Positions 7,865-14,892 of a stretch of 29,853 nucleotides of DNA are shown piece after piece. The stretch covers positions 1 to 29,853 of IMG/VR virus record IMGVR_UViG_3300020021_000041; one strand, written 5' to 3'. The position numbers and the translations under genes are program-made. How positions within the stretch are numbered: the stretch's first letter is position 1; each line of letters begins with the position of its first letter. The notes under the pieces are model-generated. The model saw only the letters and a program-made list of their open reading frames with translations. It had not been told where the DNA came from and made no database searches. Origin of the DNA: a virus.

Positions 7865-9382
7865 CTAAACTAATTCTGGCTCCGCAAACCCCTGTCCCTG
7901 TCCCCCGGCTGACGGCGTGAGGAACCAGAACGTGTTGGCCAGCGCATCGGCCTTGTTCGGCGAACGCAGCCCGCGGACGGCCATCTCTGCCTTGGGCTCC
8001 AGCAGCATGCGGTCGGAGGTCTTGTGGTTGCGGAACTTCGGGTAGCACAGCTCTTCGGCCAGCTCCTGATCGTCCGGGATGTCGGCGGTAGGTAGCCACT
8101 CGCGCATGCGGCTCCAGCACGTGGTACGCATGTTGGCGTACCGCTTGGCGTCCTCGGGGTCGTTCGGGCGCATGCCGGCCTGCACATCGACGATCTGCCG
8201 GCCAAAGCCGCGGCGACGCAGATTGTCGATCACCGGGCCACCAATGCCCACGCCGTCGACGAACACCAGATCCGGTTGCCATTCGTTGATTTCGCGCACA
8301 ATGAAGTCGACCGAGATCATGGTGTCGCGCTCGGACCACTGCTTGATGGCCTTGTGGACCTTGCGGCCCTGCCGCTTGAGGCACACGGACAGATCCTTGC
8401 CGCCACGGGCCAGATCGACGCCCATCAGGCGCGGCACCACGCGGGGGATGTAACGCCACTCGATGTCGGTCTCGATCGCCTGCTGCACGCGCTCGCTGTC
8501 GATGAACGTGCTGGTGGCCTGCGCAGGGAAGCGCCCGTAGATATGGATCTTGCAGAAGTCCGACTCGGCACCGTACATGTCGATCCACTTCTGGATCTCT
8601 TTTTTGTTGGCAAAGGTCACATGCCGGGCGTCGACGCGGAAGGTGTGCCAGATCGAACGGTGACGATTGTGGGTGTCGAAGAACCCACCCTCGTTTTCGC
8701 TGGGATTGCCGAAGGCGAAGAACAGCACGAGGCCGGTGGTCATGGCGCCTTCGATCACATCCCAGATCGAAGCGGCGATACCCGAGGCTTCGTCGAAGAT
8801 GACCAACACGTACTTCTCGTGCGTGCCGGCGAAGGCTTGGGGATTGGAGTCGGACCATGGTGTGGCGACAGCGGCCCATGTCTCAGGCATGTCGCGGTGC
8901 TTGTACTTGGTGGCGGTCCACTCGAACTGCCATCCGTTGATGGCCAGATCCTGCCACTTGCGCAGCTCGCGCCACGTCTTGTTGGACAGCTGCGCCTCGG
9001 TCGATGCCGTGACGACAGCTTCGGAGTTCGGGAACACCGACTCGAACCAGTGGATCACCCACGCCACAAGGCAGGTCTTGCCGACGCCGTTGCCGGCCGC
9101 TGTGGAAAAGCGGATCACCCGGTTGGCAATGTCATGCGGTGAGAGGTCGGTGCGCTGCAATTCGTCTTGCAGGTCCATCAACCAGTCTTTTTGCCATAGC
9201 TCGGGGACGCGATGCTCCAGCGGGGAGTCTTCCACGCCCCATGGGTAGCAGGTCAACACCCAGTCCCATGGCCGGAATTTGTACGACAGGATCCACTCTG
9301 CGTACTTCACCGCCTGCACCGGATCGAGTGCCGGCCGGGTCAGCCCAAACTGCTGACGCCATGGGATCTTGAGTGCTTCCAT
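7865..9382 (-). CDS. terL: Terminase large subunit
   Basis: A 505-residue DNA packaging motor with both expected domains. The ATPase part has a Walker A loop, AAGNGVGKT (residues 95-103), and a Walker B strand, VLVIFDEA (192-199), with the catalytic Glu. A coupling-motif-like FFAFGNPSEN follows at 221-230. The RNase H-like nuclease part has MGVDLARGGKD (Asp323), LVFVDGVGIGG (Asp376) and SPNKADAL (Asp479), the metal-binding acids that cut concatemeric DNA. Length is normal for the family. The ATG overlaps the stop of the preceding gene (TAATG). No small subunit is adjacent; a candidate lies far away on the other strand at 21.4 kb. Confidence 0.95.
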   Translation of the reverse strand: MEALKIPWRQQFGLTRPALDPVQAVKYAEWILSYKFRPWDWVLTCYPWGVEDSPLEHRVPELWQKDWLMDLQDELQRTDLSPHDIANRVIRFSTAAGNGVGKTCLVAWVIHWFESVFPNSEAVVTASTEAQLSNKTWRELRKWQDLAINGWQFEWTATKYKHRDMPETWAAVATPWSDSNPQAFAGTHEKYVLVIFDEASGIAASIWDVIEGAMTTGLVLFFAFGNPSENEGGFFDTHNRHRSIWHTFRVDARHVTFANKKEIQKWIDMYGAESDFCKIHIYGRFPAQATSTFIDSERVQQAIETDIEWRYIPRVVPRLMGVDLARGGKDLSVCLKRQGRKVHKAIKQWSERDTMISVDFIVREINEWQPDLVFVDGVGIGGPVIDNLRRRGFGRQIVDVQAGMRPNDPEDAKRYANMRTTCWSRMREWLPTADIPDDQELAEELCYPKFRNHKTSDRMLLEPKAEMAVRGLRSPNKADALANTFWFLTPSAGGQGQGFAEPELV

Positions 9383-9588
9383 TACAGCGCGTGTGAGATG
9401 ACGGCCAACAGGCCGATGATCACCAGAATGCCGATGACCAGCTGGATCGCGTGATGCTTCTTGCCGTCCGCTTCGAGCTTGGCCACAGCGGCAAGGATGG
9501 AGGCTTCGACCTTTTGCACATCACTCTTGACAGCGGTTGCGGTATCTGGATCGGTTCCGGTTGTTGCCAATGGAGGTACAGTAGCCAT
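9382..9588 (-). CDS. Tail-anchored small membrane protein (68 aa)
   Basis: A hydrophilic N-terminal 45 residues, including a short helical part around 22-40, is followed by one clear membrane segment at about 47-66 (AIQLVIGILVIIGLLAVISH). GGGAGAA eight bases upstream supports the start. It ends in a TAATG overlap with the large terminase. Holin or other lysis roles are possible for small phage membrane proteins, but a single C-terminal segment without further motifs does not decide it. Confidence 0.7.
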   Translation of the reverse strand: MATVPPLATTGTDPDTATAVKSDVQKVEASILAAVAKLEADGKKHHAIQLVIGILVIIGLLAVISHAL

Positions 9589-9590
9589 GA

Positions 9591-9869
9591 TTATTCTCCC
9601 TTGTGGTCGCCATCGGAGATGGCTTTGGCGATTTCATACTGCATCACTTGAACACCACCCAGTAGCGTCGTCATCGACCCCATGGGTGTCACGCAAAACT
9701 CAGCCACACGACTGTCCTTGGTGTAATAGCACACCGCGTAGGACTCAATATTGCCTTCCTCTGCCTGCTGAAGCATATCGCGTAACTCCTTCAGGTCGCG
9801 CAGCTCCATCACTAGTGGCCTGATCATGGCGCCTTTCATGTCGATGATGTTGCTGGGCTTGTCAGTCAC
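9591..9869 (-). CDS. Hypothetical protein (92 aa)
   Basis: The start is a GTG at 9869 with GGAG seven bases upstream, overlapping the end of the preceding gene by 8 bases. The protein is soluble, with a helical N-terminal half (ELRDLKELRDMLQQAEEG) and a beta-like middle (ESYAVCYYTKDSRVAEFCVT). No known family is recognised. Confidence 0.65.
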   Translation of the reverse strand: MTDKPSNIIDMKGAMIRPLVMELRDLKELRDMLQQAEEGNIESYAVCYYTKDSRVAEFCVTPMGSMTTLLGGVQVMQYEIAKAISDGDHKGE

Positions 9870-10137
9870 TGATCAGCTCCAGACCGTCGTAGTTCTTGTC
9901 GTGAAGCGCATCATGCGTGGCGATCGACATGATGCCAATCGTCTCGCCCTTGTTGAAGTGACTGCCGAATGGATATCTGGATACATAGCCATCCACAGCA
10001 AGTAGTAGCACGCCCATGTGAATGGGCTGCTGGCACTTTTCCACAAAGGTGGCAAGGTGCCGTAGCTTCTCGGCCATCTCCTTGTTGTCGGACGCCCGGT
10101 TGGTCAGGCCGTTGACGAGGCTTACGATATCACCCAT
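9862..10137 (-). CDS. Hypothetical protein (91 aa)
   Basis: ATG at 10137 with GGGAGAAA upstream is chosen over a longer in-frame start. The product is soluble and helical near the N-terminus (MGDIVSLVNGLTNRASDNKE) with a hydrophobic GVLLLAVDGYV centre. It sits in a chain of overlapping small genes and overlaps both neighbours by 8 bases. Function unknown. Confidence 0.6.
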   Translation of the reverse strand: MGDIVSLVNGLTNRASDNKEMAEKLRHLATFVEKCQQPIHMGVLLLAVDGYVSRYPFGSHFNKGETIGIMSIATHDALHDKNYDGLELISD

Positions 10138-10567
10138 CGCTTTTCTCCCATTCAAAAAACTGGAACAGCCGGGCAATGGTTGCGTCCAAGTCGACCAGCG
10201 CCTCTTTGGTTTTAGCGTCGTAAGCCGGATACAGTATCAATCGGTGTATGTGGCCAATGTGTCCACGGTCCCGAAAGGACGCAGCGCGTTCGGCCGTCCA
10301 GAATCCTTGCGGCATGGGCTCATGCATCAAGGGATTGTCAGGTAGATCACGCACCGGACCACCATCCCAGATGCCACGGATGTACGTCGGCTCTGGCTTG
10401 GTTTGCTGGATGACTGCTGGCTTGAACACTTTCATCCAGCGCGGCCGGCGCGGATAGAACACGAGGTAGATCCAGTTGGGTGCTTGCCATTGCACCCACT
10501 GGATCGTGGCGTCCTCGTGATCCTCCAGCCAATGAGCTGCCTTATATAGCATGGTCGACAAATGCAT
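10130..10567 (-). CDS. Hypothetical protein (145 aa)
   Basis: ATG at 10567 shares bases with the TGA of the preceding gene (TGATG), and AAGGAG lies seven bases upstream. The protein is rich in Trp, His and Pro in its first half (WVQWQAPNWIYLVFYPRR) and ends in a charged helix. No domain is recognised. Overlaps on both sides show it belongs to the same transcript as terminase. Confidence 0.6.
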   Translation of the reverse strand: MHLSTMLYKAAHWLEDHEDATIQWVQWQAPNWIYLVFYPRRPRWMKVFKPAVIQQTKPEPTYIRGIWDGGPVRDLPDNPLMHEPMPQGFWTAERAASFRDRGHIGHIHRLILYPAYDAKTKEALVDLDATIARLFQFFEWEKSDG

Positions 10568-10785
10568 CACAGCTCCTTGGCTCCGTGTTGTTTGCGGTAC
10601 TGCGATTCGTCGAACCGCTTACGGCCAGCTCGACTCTTCTCGCCGTACAGCCAGCGCAGCTGTTCTTCCAAGCGCGCGTTGGCGGCGGCACGTAGCCGCT
10701 TCTCCTTGGCAGTGCGCCGAACGATGATCAACAGGGTGATCAGGAATGGCAACACGAAAGTGAGAATGGCGACGAGTAGTTTCAT
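10567..10785 (-). CDS. Small N-anchored membrane protein (72 aa)
   Basis: One membrane segment at residues 2-24 (LLVAILTFVLPFLITLLIIV) is followed by a very basic helical tail (RRTAKEKRLRAAANARLEEQ). The positive charge after the segment suggests that the C-terminus stays in the cytoplasm. GGGGA upstream and an ATGA overlap with the preceding gene support the start at 10785. Function unknown. Confidence 0.65.
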   Translation of the reverse strand: MKLLVAILTFVLPFLITLLIIVRRTAKEKRLRAAANARLEEQLRWLYGEKSRAGRKRFDESQYRKQHGAKEL

Positions 10786-11366
10786 GGCTTGATTTCCCCG
10801 CGCTCTTGTGCGGCCTTGCGCAGCTCCGCTTCCATCAAGTGCTTCTGTACTGCGGTCAGCTCGCAACGCATGGTGGCCACTTCATCGGAGCACCGACGTT
10901 GCTGTCGACCCATGCTATTGCAGTCACGCACCAGTGTATCAACCGCCGTCTTCAGGTATTCACTATCACGCAATCGTCTGCGAATAGCATCGACACGCTT
11001 GGTGTTGACATCAATGAGATTACATAGACTTTTGAAGTCGTTCCCATCGCGCACATCGCGCTCATCAATGCGCTTGATGATGCTCTTGACCATGGCAGTC
11101 AACCCTTCGGATGTGTCGGGGATATAGCCCGGTCCGAAGTCAGGTCGCTTGTGCACCGCATACGGTGGAACCTTCACCACGTCGCCCGGTCCAGCTTTGA
11201 ACATCGCCTCGGTAGCTGCTCGGCCAGCGTCATAGCCGCGCCCGTAGTCAGCGGCCTTGTCCGACTCCGTGCGGATGGTGTGACGGAAGCGCCACGAGTA
11301 CAACACCATCAACCAGCCCACAAGGATGCCGTTGATGATGATCAGGAAGCCTTCCGTGGTGCTCAT
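10782..11366 (-). CDS. N-anchored helical membrane protein (194 aa)
   Basis: A membrane segment at about residues 6-23 (GFLIIINGILVGWLMVLY) is followed by a basic stretch and a long helical region with coiled-coil character (roughly 95-190). The positive-inside rule places the C-terminal part in the cytoplasm, unlike an Rz-type spanin. AGGAA upstream and an ATGA overlap support the start. It may form a pair with the next gene, also N-anchored. No family recognised. Confidence 0.65.
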   Translation of the reverse strand: MSTTEGFLIIINGILVGWLMVLYSWRFRHTIRTESDKAADYGRGYDAGRAATEAMFKAGPGDVVKVPPYAVHKRPDFGPGYIPDTSEGLTAMVKSIIKRIDERDVRDGNDFKSLCNLIDVNTKRVDAIRRRLRDSEYLKTAVDTLVRDCNSMGRQQRRCSDEVATMRCELTAVQKHLMEAELRKAAQERGEIKP

Positions 11367-11698
11367 GACCCGTTCCTTTTGGACATGCCGGTATAGCCCT
11401 CGCGACGGCGCTGTTCATCGCGAGCTTGCTGCTTTTCCAGCAGTCGCTGGTGGTCAGCCGCCCGGGTGTCGTGGTTGGCGTGACGCTCCTTGACACGGAT
11501 CTGGTCGATCCCGTAAAGCGACTCGACATGCAATCCATTGTGACCTTCCTCGACCAGCTTGATGTCATAGCGGATGGTGCCGTCGTTCAGGAAGTGCACG
11601 CCAATGACGTTGCCCTCCTGTGGCTCAAAGCCATTGAGTGAACCGACGTAGACAGGACTCCCCATTTGAAAGCGGCACGGTAGCGTTCCATTTCCCAT
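11363..11698 (-). CDS. Hypothetical protein (111 aa)
   Basis: ATG at 11698 has AGGGAGAA six bases upstream and is chosen over an earlier in-frame start. The N-terminal two thirds look like a small beta barrel (FQMGSPVYVGSLNGFEPQEG, then IRYDIKLVEEG). The last third is a charged helix (RLLEKQQARDEQRRREG). Function unknown; it is linked by ATGA to the following membrane protein. Confidence 0.65.
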   Translation of the reverse strand: MGNGTLPCRFQMGSPVYVGSLNGFEPQEGNVIGVHFLNDGTIRYDIKLVEEGHNGLHVESLYGIDQIRVKERHANHDTRAADHQRLLEKQQARDEQRRREGYTGMSKRNGS

Positions 11699-11806
11699 TG
11701 CGTTCTCCCTGCTCACCCACACTGGGTGGCTTCAGAGTCCCCGGTGGCCCCCGGGTCGGCCCACGCTGTGCGTTAACTACACAGTCCGTCGCCGAGGCTT
11801 CCCTCT

Positions 11807-12217
11807 CTACTCGCGGGTTGTTCGATGGCGTTCTTCGGCGATCCTACGAATCTCTTCCAGCCGGGCGAGTCCCGCTTGGGCATTGCTGCGCTCATCCTCG
11901 CTGTTCTTGGGAAACTCGATGCCGGCCTTGCGCAAGATCACCGCCAGATCCGCCATGGTCACCCACTCAGCCTTGGCCGTACCGGTCTGGTACGGCATCC
12001 ACTCGCAGTATTGGGCGTCGTCCGGTGCCTTGTCGCCTTCCTGCACCAGCGGCACCCCGGTCGCCGGGTGCGGCGAGCCATAGGGATCGATGGTCATCAG
12101 GTTGACCTTACGGTCGGTGTGCACGTAAGTGATCGTCGCAGCCCATGGCTGGTTGGTCACGGCACCGTGGTCGCGCGGATAAAACAACACAACGCGTCCA
12201 ACGCTTGGCTTGATCAT
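11807..12217 (-). CDS. Hypothetical protein (136 aa)
   Basis: A 136-residue soluble protein starting MIKPSVGRVVLFYPRD. The first 50 residues look beta-rich, and the C-terminus (about 95-136) is a charged helix. GAGGACA upstream supports ATG at 12217. Gene-free stretches of about 110 and 175 bases lie on either side, so it may form its own unit under the promoter-like motif at 12.36 kb. No family recognised. Confidence 0.65.
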   Translation of the reverse strand: MIKPSVGRVVLFYPRDHGAVTNQPWAATITYVHTDRKVNLMTIDPYGSPHPATGVPLVQEGDKAPDDAQYCEWMPYQTGTAKAEWVTMADLAVILRKAGIEFPKNSEDERSNAQAGLARLEEIRRIAEERHRTTRE

Positions 12218-12353
12218 CAGGGTTGTCCTCGGATGTGAAGGTGAACCGGTTACGTCTCCGGTGACTGGAAGGTCAGTCGCTCTTCAGCAGGCCGATGCTT
12301 CGTGTCCGTGCGCGTGGCAACCAACATCCGAGGTGATGGGCCGCCACGCGGTG

Positions 12354-12389
12354 TGTAGGTATAGTCTACCGATGTGTGAGTGTTTGCAA
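12354..12389. promoter_or_regulatory. Recurrent TGTAGGTATA site, copy 1, with a leftward promoter-like context
   Basis: TGTAGGTATA is exact at 12354-12363 on the plus strand, and GTAG/CTAC around it makes it partly symmetric. On the minus strand TTGCAA (12389-12384), a TCACAC box and an AT-rich -10-like region face the gene at 12217. The spacing of 19-20 to CTATAC or TATACC is not ideal. It lies in the gap between two leftward genes, so it could be an internal promoter or an operator. Confidence 0.45.
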
Positions 12390-12392
12390 GTG

Positions 12393-12587
12393 CTATCGAT
12401 GCAGCAGCGTGGTGACGTACGTGTCCCCCGACAGCCACACGATCGCCCACGCCAGCGCCAGCAAGAGGATCGCCAGCCAGCCGTACGTGACGTTGTGGCC
12501 CGCGGGCGGCGGGACGTTGAACGCGGCCTTGTAGAGGAACACGAAGGCCAGCACCAGAAGGATCAGGACAAGAATGGTCAGTAGCAT
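12393..12587 (-). CDS. Two-segment small membrane protein (64 aa), holin-like size
   Basis: Two membrane segments are clear at about residues 2-18 and 36-53, joined by a short loop with Pro and Gly. GGGAGA upstream supports ATG at 12587. A 64-residue protein with two segments fits class II holins in size and topology. No lysin or other lysis gene is adjacent, so the role is open. Confidence 0.65.
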   Translation of the reverse strand: MLLTILVLILLVLAFVFLYKAAFNVPPPAGHNVTYGWLAILLLALAWAIVWLSGDTYVTTLLHR

Positions 12588-12653
12588 CACTTATCTCCCG
12601 TCAAGGGCGTCACCCGGGGCCGGGCGCGCGGTGTAGCGTCAGCGGAAAAAGCG

Positions 12654-13178
12654 TCAATCCAGCGGCGCCGCTTGTGTGAGCTTCAGCTCGGCCGGGATCG
12701 CGTCGCCGGGCACGATCAGCACGAAGTTCGGTGTACCGTCACTCGCCGCCGACGGTTCGCGCAACCGATCCTGCACCTTCGCCAGCGTGCCGAACAACCA
12801 ATACTTCCCATACGGCACCTTGCTGCTGGACTCACTCTCATGCATGAGCCAAGCCCGCTGGCCCGCCTCGTTCTGAAACTGGTACTTACTGAACTGGGTG
12901 GTAGAGGTATTGGTCTCGGCCAAAATATTTTTTTCCAAGGCAGAGTTCGGACTCTCATGGGCCGGAAAAATCGGGCCTAAACCCGTCTTCTGTGGCGCCG
13001 ATTGTGCGTGCTCAAGCCCCTTTATGTCCGATCCCACAATATTCGTCGTATCGGGGTTTTGTGGCTCTGACCGAAACTCACGAGTAGCAGGAGCATGCAT
13101 GTCACTGGGTGATGCACTTACATGCAGTGGTGCGTTGGTGGGTATCTGGATGGTGTCGTCGGCTTTGACTGTGGTCAC
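12654..13178 (-). CDS. Hypothetical low-complexity protein (174 aa)
   Basis: The GTG start at 13178 overlaps the preceding stop (GTGA) and has AGGAGA seven bases upstream. The first 90 residues are rich in Ser, Thr, Pro and Asn and probably disordered. The last 80 look folded (KYWLFGTLAKVQDRLREPSA; then NFVLIVPGDAIPAELKL). The mid part is locally AT-rich compared with its neighbours. Function unknown. Confidence 0.6.
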   Translation of the reverse strand: MTTVKADDTIQIPTNAPLHVSASPSDMHAPATREFRSEPQNPDTTNIVGSDIKGLEHAQSAPQKTGLGPIFPAHESPNSALEKNILAETNTSTTQFSKYQFQNEAGQRAWLMHESESSSKVPYGKYWLFGTLAKVQDRLREPSAASDGTPNFVLIVPGDAIPAELKLTQAAPLD

Positions 13179-13537
13179 GGCTTGTCTCCTATGAGGTCTG
13201 CAAAGCTCACCCGGCTGGGTTGAGCTGGTGTCACGGACTCATTATCTATAGGTGCTGCATTCAGTGCGTTAATAGCGGCGTCATCCGCTGCCTTGATGTC
13301 GGCCTGTGGTGGTGGGCGCTTCAGGTGGCGTGGCGTCTGGTCGCCAAACACCGCGCGCCACTCTTCATGGTAGCGATAAGCGGTTGACTTGTTCACGCCG
13401 AACCGGTGCATCAGCTCTTTGGGCGTCCAGCGGCCACCGCGCAACAGTGCCCAGCGCACGATCATCAGCATCTTTACTGTACTGGACTTGCCGTTGAGTT
13501 CACTATGTCGGCCGGGTTTGAGCTTTGGGCGTGTCAT
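13175..13537 (-). CDS. Helix-turn-helix protein A
   Basis: A 120-residue protein with a basic N-terminus (MTRPKLKPGRHSELNGKSST) and a helix-turn-helix at about residues 36-64, ending KSTAYRYHEEW. The C-terminal half is Pro/Ala-rich and probably flexible. The motif closely matches that of the next upstream gene, so the two look like paralogues. ATG at 13537 lacks a strong ribosome binding site; a GGAGG lies 15 bases upstream in the preceding gene's end. It probably binds DNA as a regulator or packaging accessory; the target is unknown. Confidence 0.65.
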   Translation of the reverse strand: MTRPKLKPGRHSELNGKSSTVKMLMIVRWALLRGGRWTPKELMHRFGVNKSTAYRYHEEWRAVFGDQTPRHLKRPPPQADIKAADDAAINALNAAPIDNESVTPAQPSRVSFADLIGDKP

Positions 13538-13544
13538 GGCGTGT

Positions 13545-13784
13545 CTATTTTGCCTCCTGCGTGAAATCTGAGCGACTCGCTGGGGGTGAGTGCACCAGAA
13601 TCGAACCGTAGTGGTCATCCCACAACTGCAAATAGCGATAAGCCGTGGCCCGGTGGCACTCAAACCGGGCGATCACTTGAGCTGCCGTGGGTCGTTGCTT
13701 ACGTGTATCGAACCAGCGCACCAGCTCCAGCGCACGGCAAAAGCAATGCATACGACCAATTACTGTACTGGACGAATGTGGCAT
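13545..13784 (-). CDS. Helix-turn-helix protein B
   Basis: A 79-residue protein with a helix-turn-helix (RPTAAQVIARFECHRATAYR, continuing YLQLWDDHYG) that aligns with the downstream protein A over SSTV...LVRW...RF..(H/N)..TAYRY...W....G. The start is uncertain: ATG 13784 keeps the shared SSTV segment, while ATG 13751 would remove it. Neither has a strong ribosome binding site. It is the first gene after the parS-containing gap and could regulate that region, but this is inference. Confidence 0.55.
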   Translation of the reverse strand: MPHSSSTVIGRMHCFCRALELVRWFDTRKQRPTAAQVIARFECHRATAYRYLQLWDDHYGSILVHSPPASRSDFTQEAK

Positions 13785-13889
13785 TTGGTGGATATAACCC
13801 CGGGAATTCTGGCACCTGAAACAGCAAGAATGAGGCTGGGCCTCACTTCGATTCGATGTGTTACTTCACATATGGCAGTACAGTAATTG
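13755..13889. repeat. Inverted pair of CAGTACAGTAATTG 14-mers
   Basis: CAGTACAGTAATTG occurs on the minus strand within 13755-13773 and again on the plus strand within 13873-13889, facing the opposite way about 100 bases apart. Each copy is itself partly symmetric (CCA..TGG and GGCA..TGCC ends). A third, shorter copy (CAGTACAGTAAA) lies inside gene A near 13472-13483. The sites flank the start of HTH gene B, so they are candidate operators. Confidence 0.55.
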
Positions 13890-14012
13890 CCATCCATGGC
13901 CCTGAATGCTGTGGAACGCTGATGTTTCACGTGGAACAACAGCTATTCGCGTACACCCTGCGCCGGTGCGATAAGCGCGGCCAGAGTGCCTGTCTCTCTC
14001 TCGCGATTGCGG
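13785..14012. other. Gene-free control region with a parS match
   Basis: No convincing gene is seen here. The stretch holds a small hairpin at 13831-13845 (TGAGGC, TGG, GCCTCA) that could act as a weak leftward terminator. It also holds one of the inverted 14-mers and a 16-base parS-like palindrome at 13923-13938. It separates the first part of the leftward operon from the helix-turn-helix pair. Confidence 0.6.
13923..13938. promoter_or_regulatory. parS-like site (ParB binding palindrome)
   Basis: TGTTTCACGTGGAACA matches the bacterial chromosomal parS palindrome TGTT(T/C)CACGTG(A/G)AACA at every position; only the fifth and twelfth bases break perfect symmetry. parS is bound by the chromosome partition protein ParB, which then spreads and slides on DNA. 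No parA or parB gene is visible in the window, so host ParB would be the expected partner. The function for the phage is unknown. Confidence 0.75.
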
Positions 14013-14258
14013 CTAAAACCAGCTGCACACTGGGTTGCGACGTGCTGTCGTTGTTCTCGTAGCGCAGCACAGGGCTATCAGAATTAACCCCGCCACGAGC
14101 CACGGCCAGCCAATGCAGGCCACAACGAGAACAGGCAGGACGAAGAGCAACGCTATCAGTAGGCGTCGAGTGGAGTAGAGAGAGGTGAGGATGCGCCCGT
14201 GGGTCAATCCGAATCGAGCCACATCGGCTTCATGGTCACGCTGCATTTGCGTTTGCAT
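14013..14258 (-). CDS. Two-segment small membrane protein (81 aa)
   Basis: A polar N-terminal 30 residues is followed by two adjacent hydrophobic segments (about 33-50 and 52-66) and a basic tail. It starts four bases after the previous gene, with a short AGG close to the ATG. Size and topology would fit a holin or other membrane-active phage protein. The ribosome binding site is weak and no lysis partner is nearby. Confidence 0.5.
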   Translation of the reverse strand: MQTQMQRDHEADVARFGLTHGRILTSLYSTRRLLIALLFVLPVLVVACIGWPWLVAGLILIALCCATRTTTARRNPVCSWF

Positions 14259-14262
14259 GAGC

Positions 14263-14562
14263 CTACACCGTGCCGGTGGGGACACACTTGATGCCGGTCG
14301 AGGCATCCGCTTTGCGCTTGGCGATAAGCGCATCAACCTCTGAGCGGGGAAACGGGCGGCCATCGGCGTACTGCCAGCTGACATCGATCCCCATCGTTTC
14401 CATGTCTTCCGCGTCGAGGTTTTTGACCAGCGTATACCCGGTCGCCGGCCATAGCTTGCCGTCCTTGTCGATATACACACACAGGACCAGCTTCGCCGGC
14501 ATGCTCACGGGAAGCGCGATGTGTTTTACCGCCTGTGGCTCGATGGGTGAAATCTTGTCCAT
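14263..14562 (-). CDS. Hypothetical protein (99 aa)
   Basis: A soluble 99-residue protein with beta-like stretches (ALPVSMPAKLVLCVYIDKDG) and a charged helix near 73-88 (RSEVDALIAKRKADAST). AAGGGA ten bases upstream supports ATG at 14562. It lies in an unbroken run of short leftward genes. No family recognised. Confidence 0.6.
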   Translation of the reverse strand: MDKISPIEPQAVKHIALPVSMPAKLVLCVYIDKDGKLWPATGYTLVKNLDAEDMETMGIDVSWQYADGRPFPRSEVDALIAKRKADASTGIKCVPTGTV

Positions 14563-14568
14563 TGGTGC

Positions 14569-14892
14569 TTATCCCTTGGCTTGAGTGAGGTTTGTACTGC
14601 GAGTGGCCGTTGGTGTGCGTGCCAGTTTCGTTAAGGTCTTGCGTTTGAAGGCCGGGTGGCTGGGGTCTGAGCCGTTGTAACGCAGTTGACCCGCATTGAT
14701 CGGCCGTGGCCGTGGTGCCCGCGACTGGATCATGACCACGCGTGATTTGAGGTCCAATAGGTCAGCCGGCGCCGGCAGCATGTCAAACGCTTCACGAATC
14801 GCCTTGAGTGGCCAGCCGTGCTTGAGGTGCAACTGCCTCAGCGTCACGTGCTCTTCACCCAGCATGAAACGGGGGTTGGCTGGCTTAGTCAT
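14569..14892 (-). CDS. Hypothetical basic protein (107 aa)
   Basis: ATG at 14892 forms an ATGA overlap with the VRR-NUC gene. The N-terminal half contains a possible helix-turn-helix-like stretch (EEHVTLRQLHLKHGWPLKAI). The C-terminal half is very basic with many Arg, Lys and Thr. DNA or RNA binding is plausible from charge but not shown by a clear motif. Confidence 0.6.
   Translation of the reverse strand: MTKPANPRFMLGEEHVTLRQLHLKHGWPLKAIREAFDMLPAPADLLDLKSRVVMIQSRAPRPRPINAGQLRYNGSDPSHPAFKRKTLTKLARTPTATRSTNLTQAKG

Noticed and set aside
7635-8879. A 414-codon leftward frame overlapping the large terminase
   Set aside because: Arg/His-rich reading in another frame of the terminase gene, whose own motifs are intact.
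10567-11366. The two N-anchored membrane proteins as an Rz/Rz1-type spanin pair
   Set aside because: Positive charges directly after both membrane segments predict cytoplasmic C-termini, and no lipoprotein signal is present.
12250-12450. A 66-codon leftward frame across the 12.3 kb gap
   Set aside because: It overlaps the promoter-like motif and the end of the two-segment membrane protein gene, and lacks a ribosome binding site; the gap looks regulatory.
13831-13845. TGAGGC-TGG-GCCTCA as a firm leftward terminator
   Set aside because: The stem is only 6 bp with a 3-base loop, and the U-tract is interrupted; kept only as a weak possibility within the control region.
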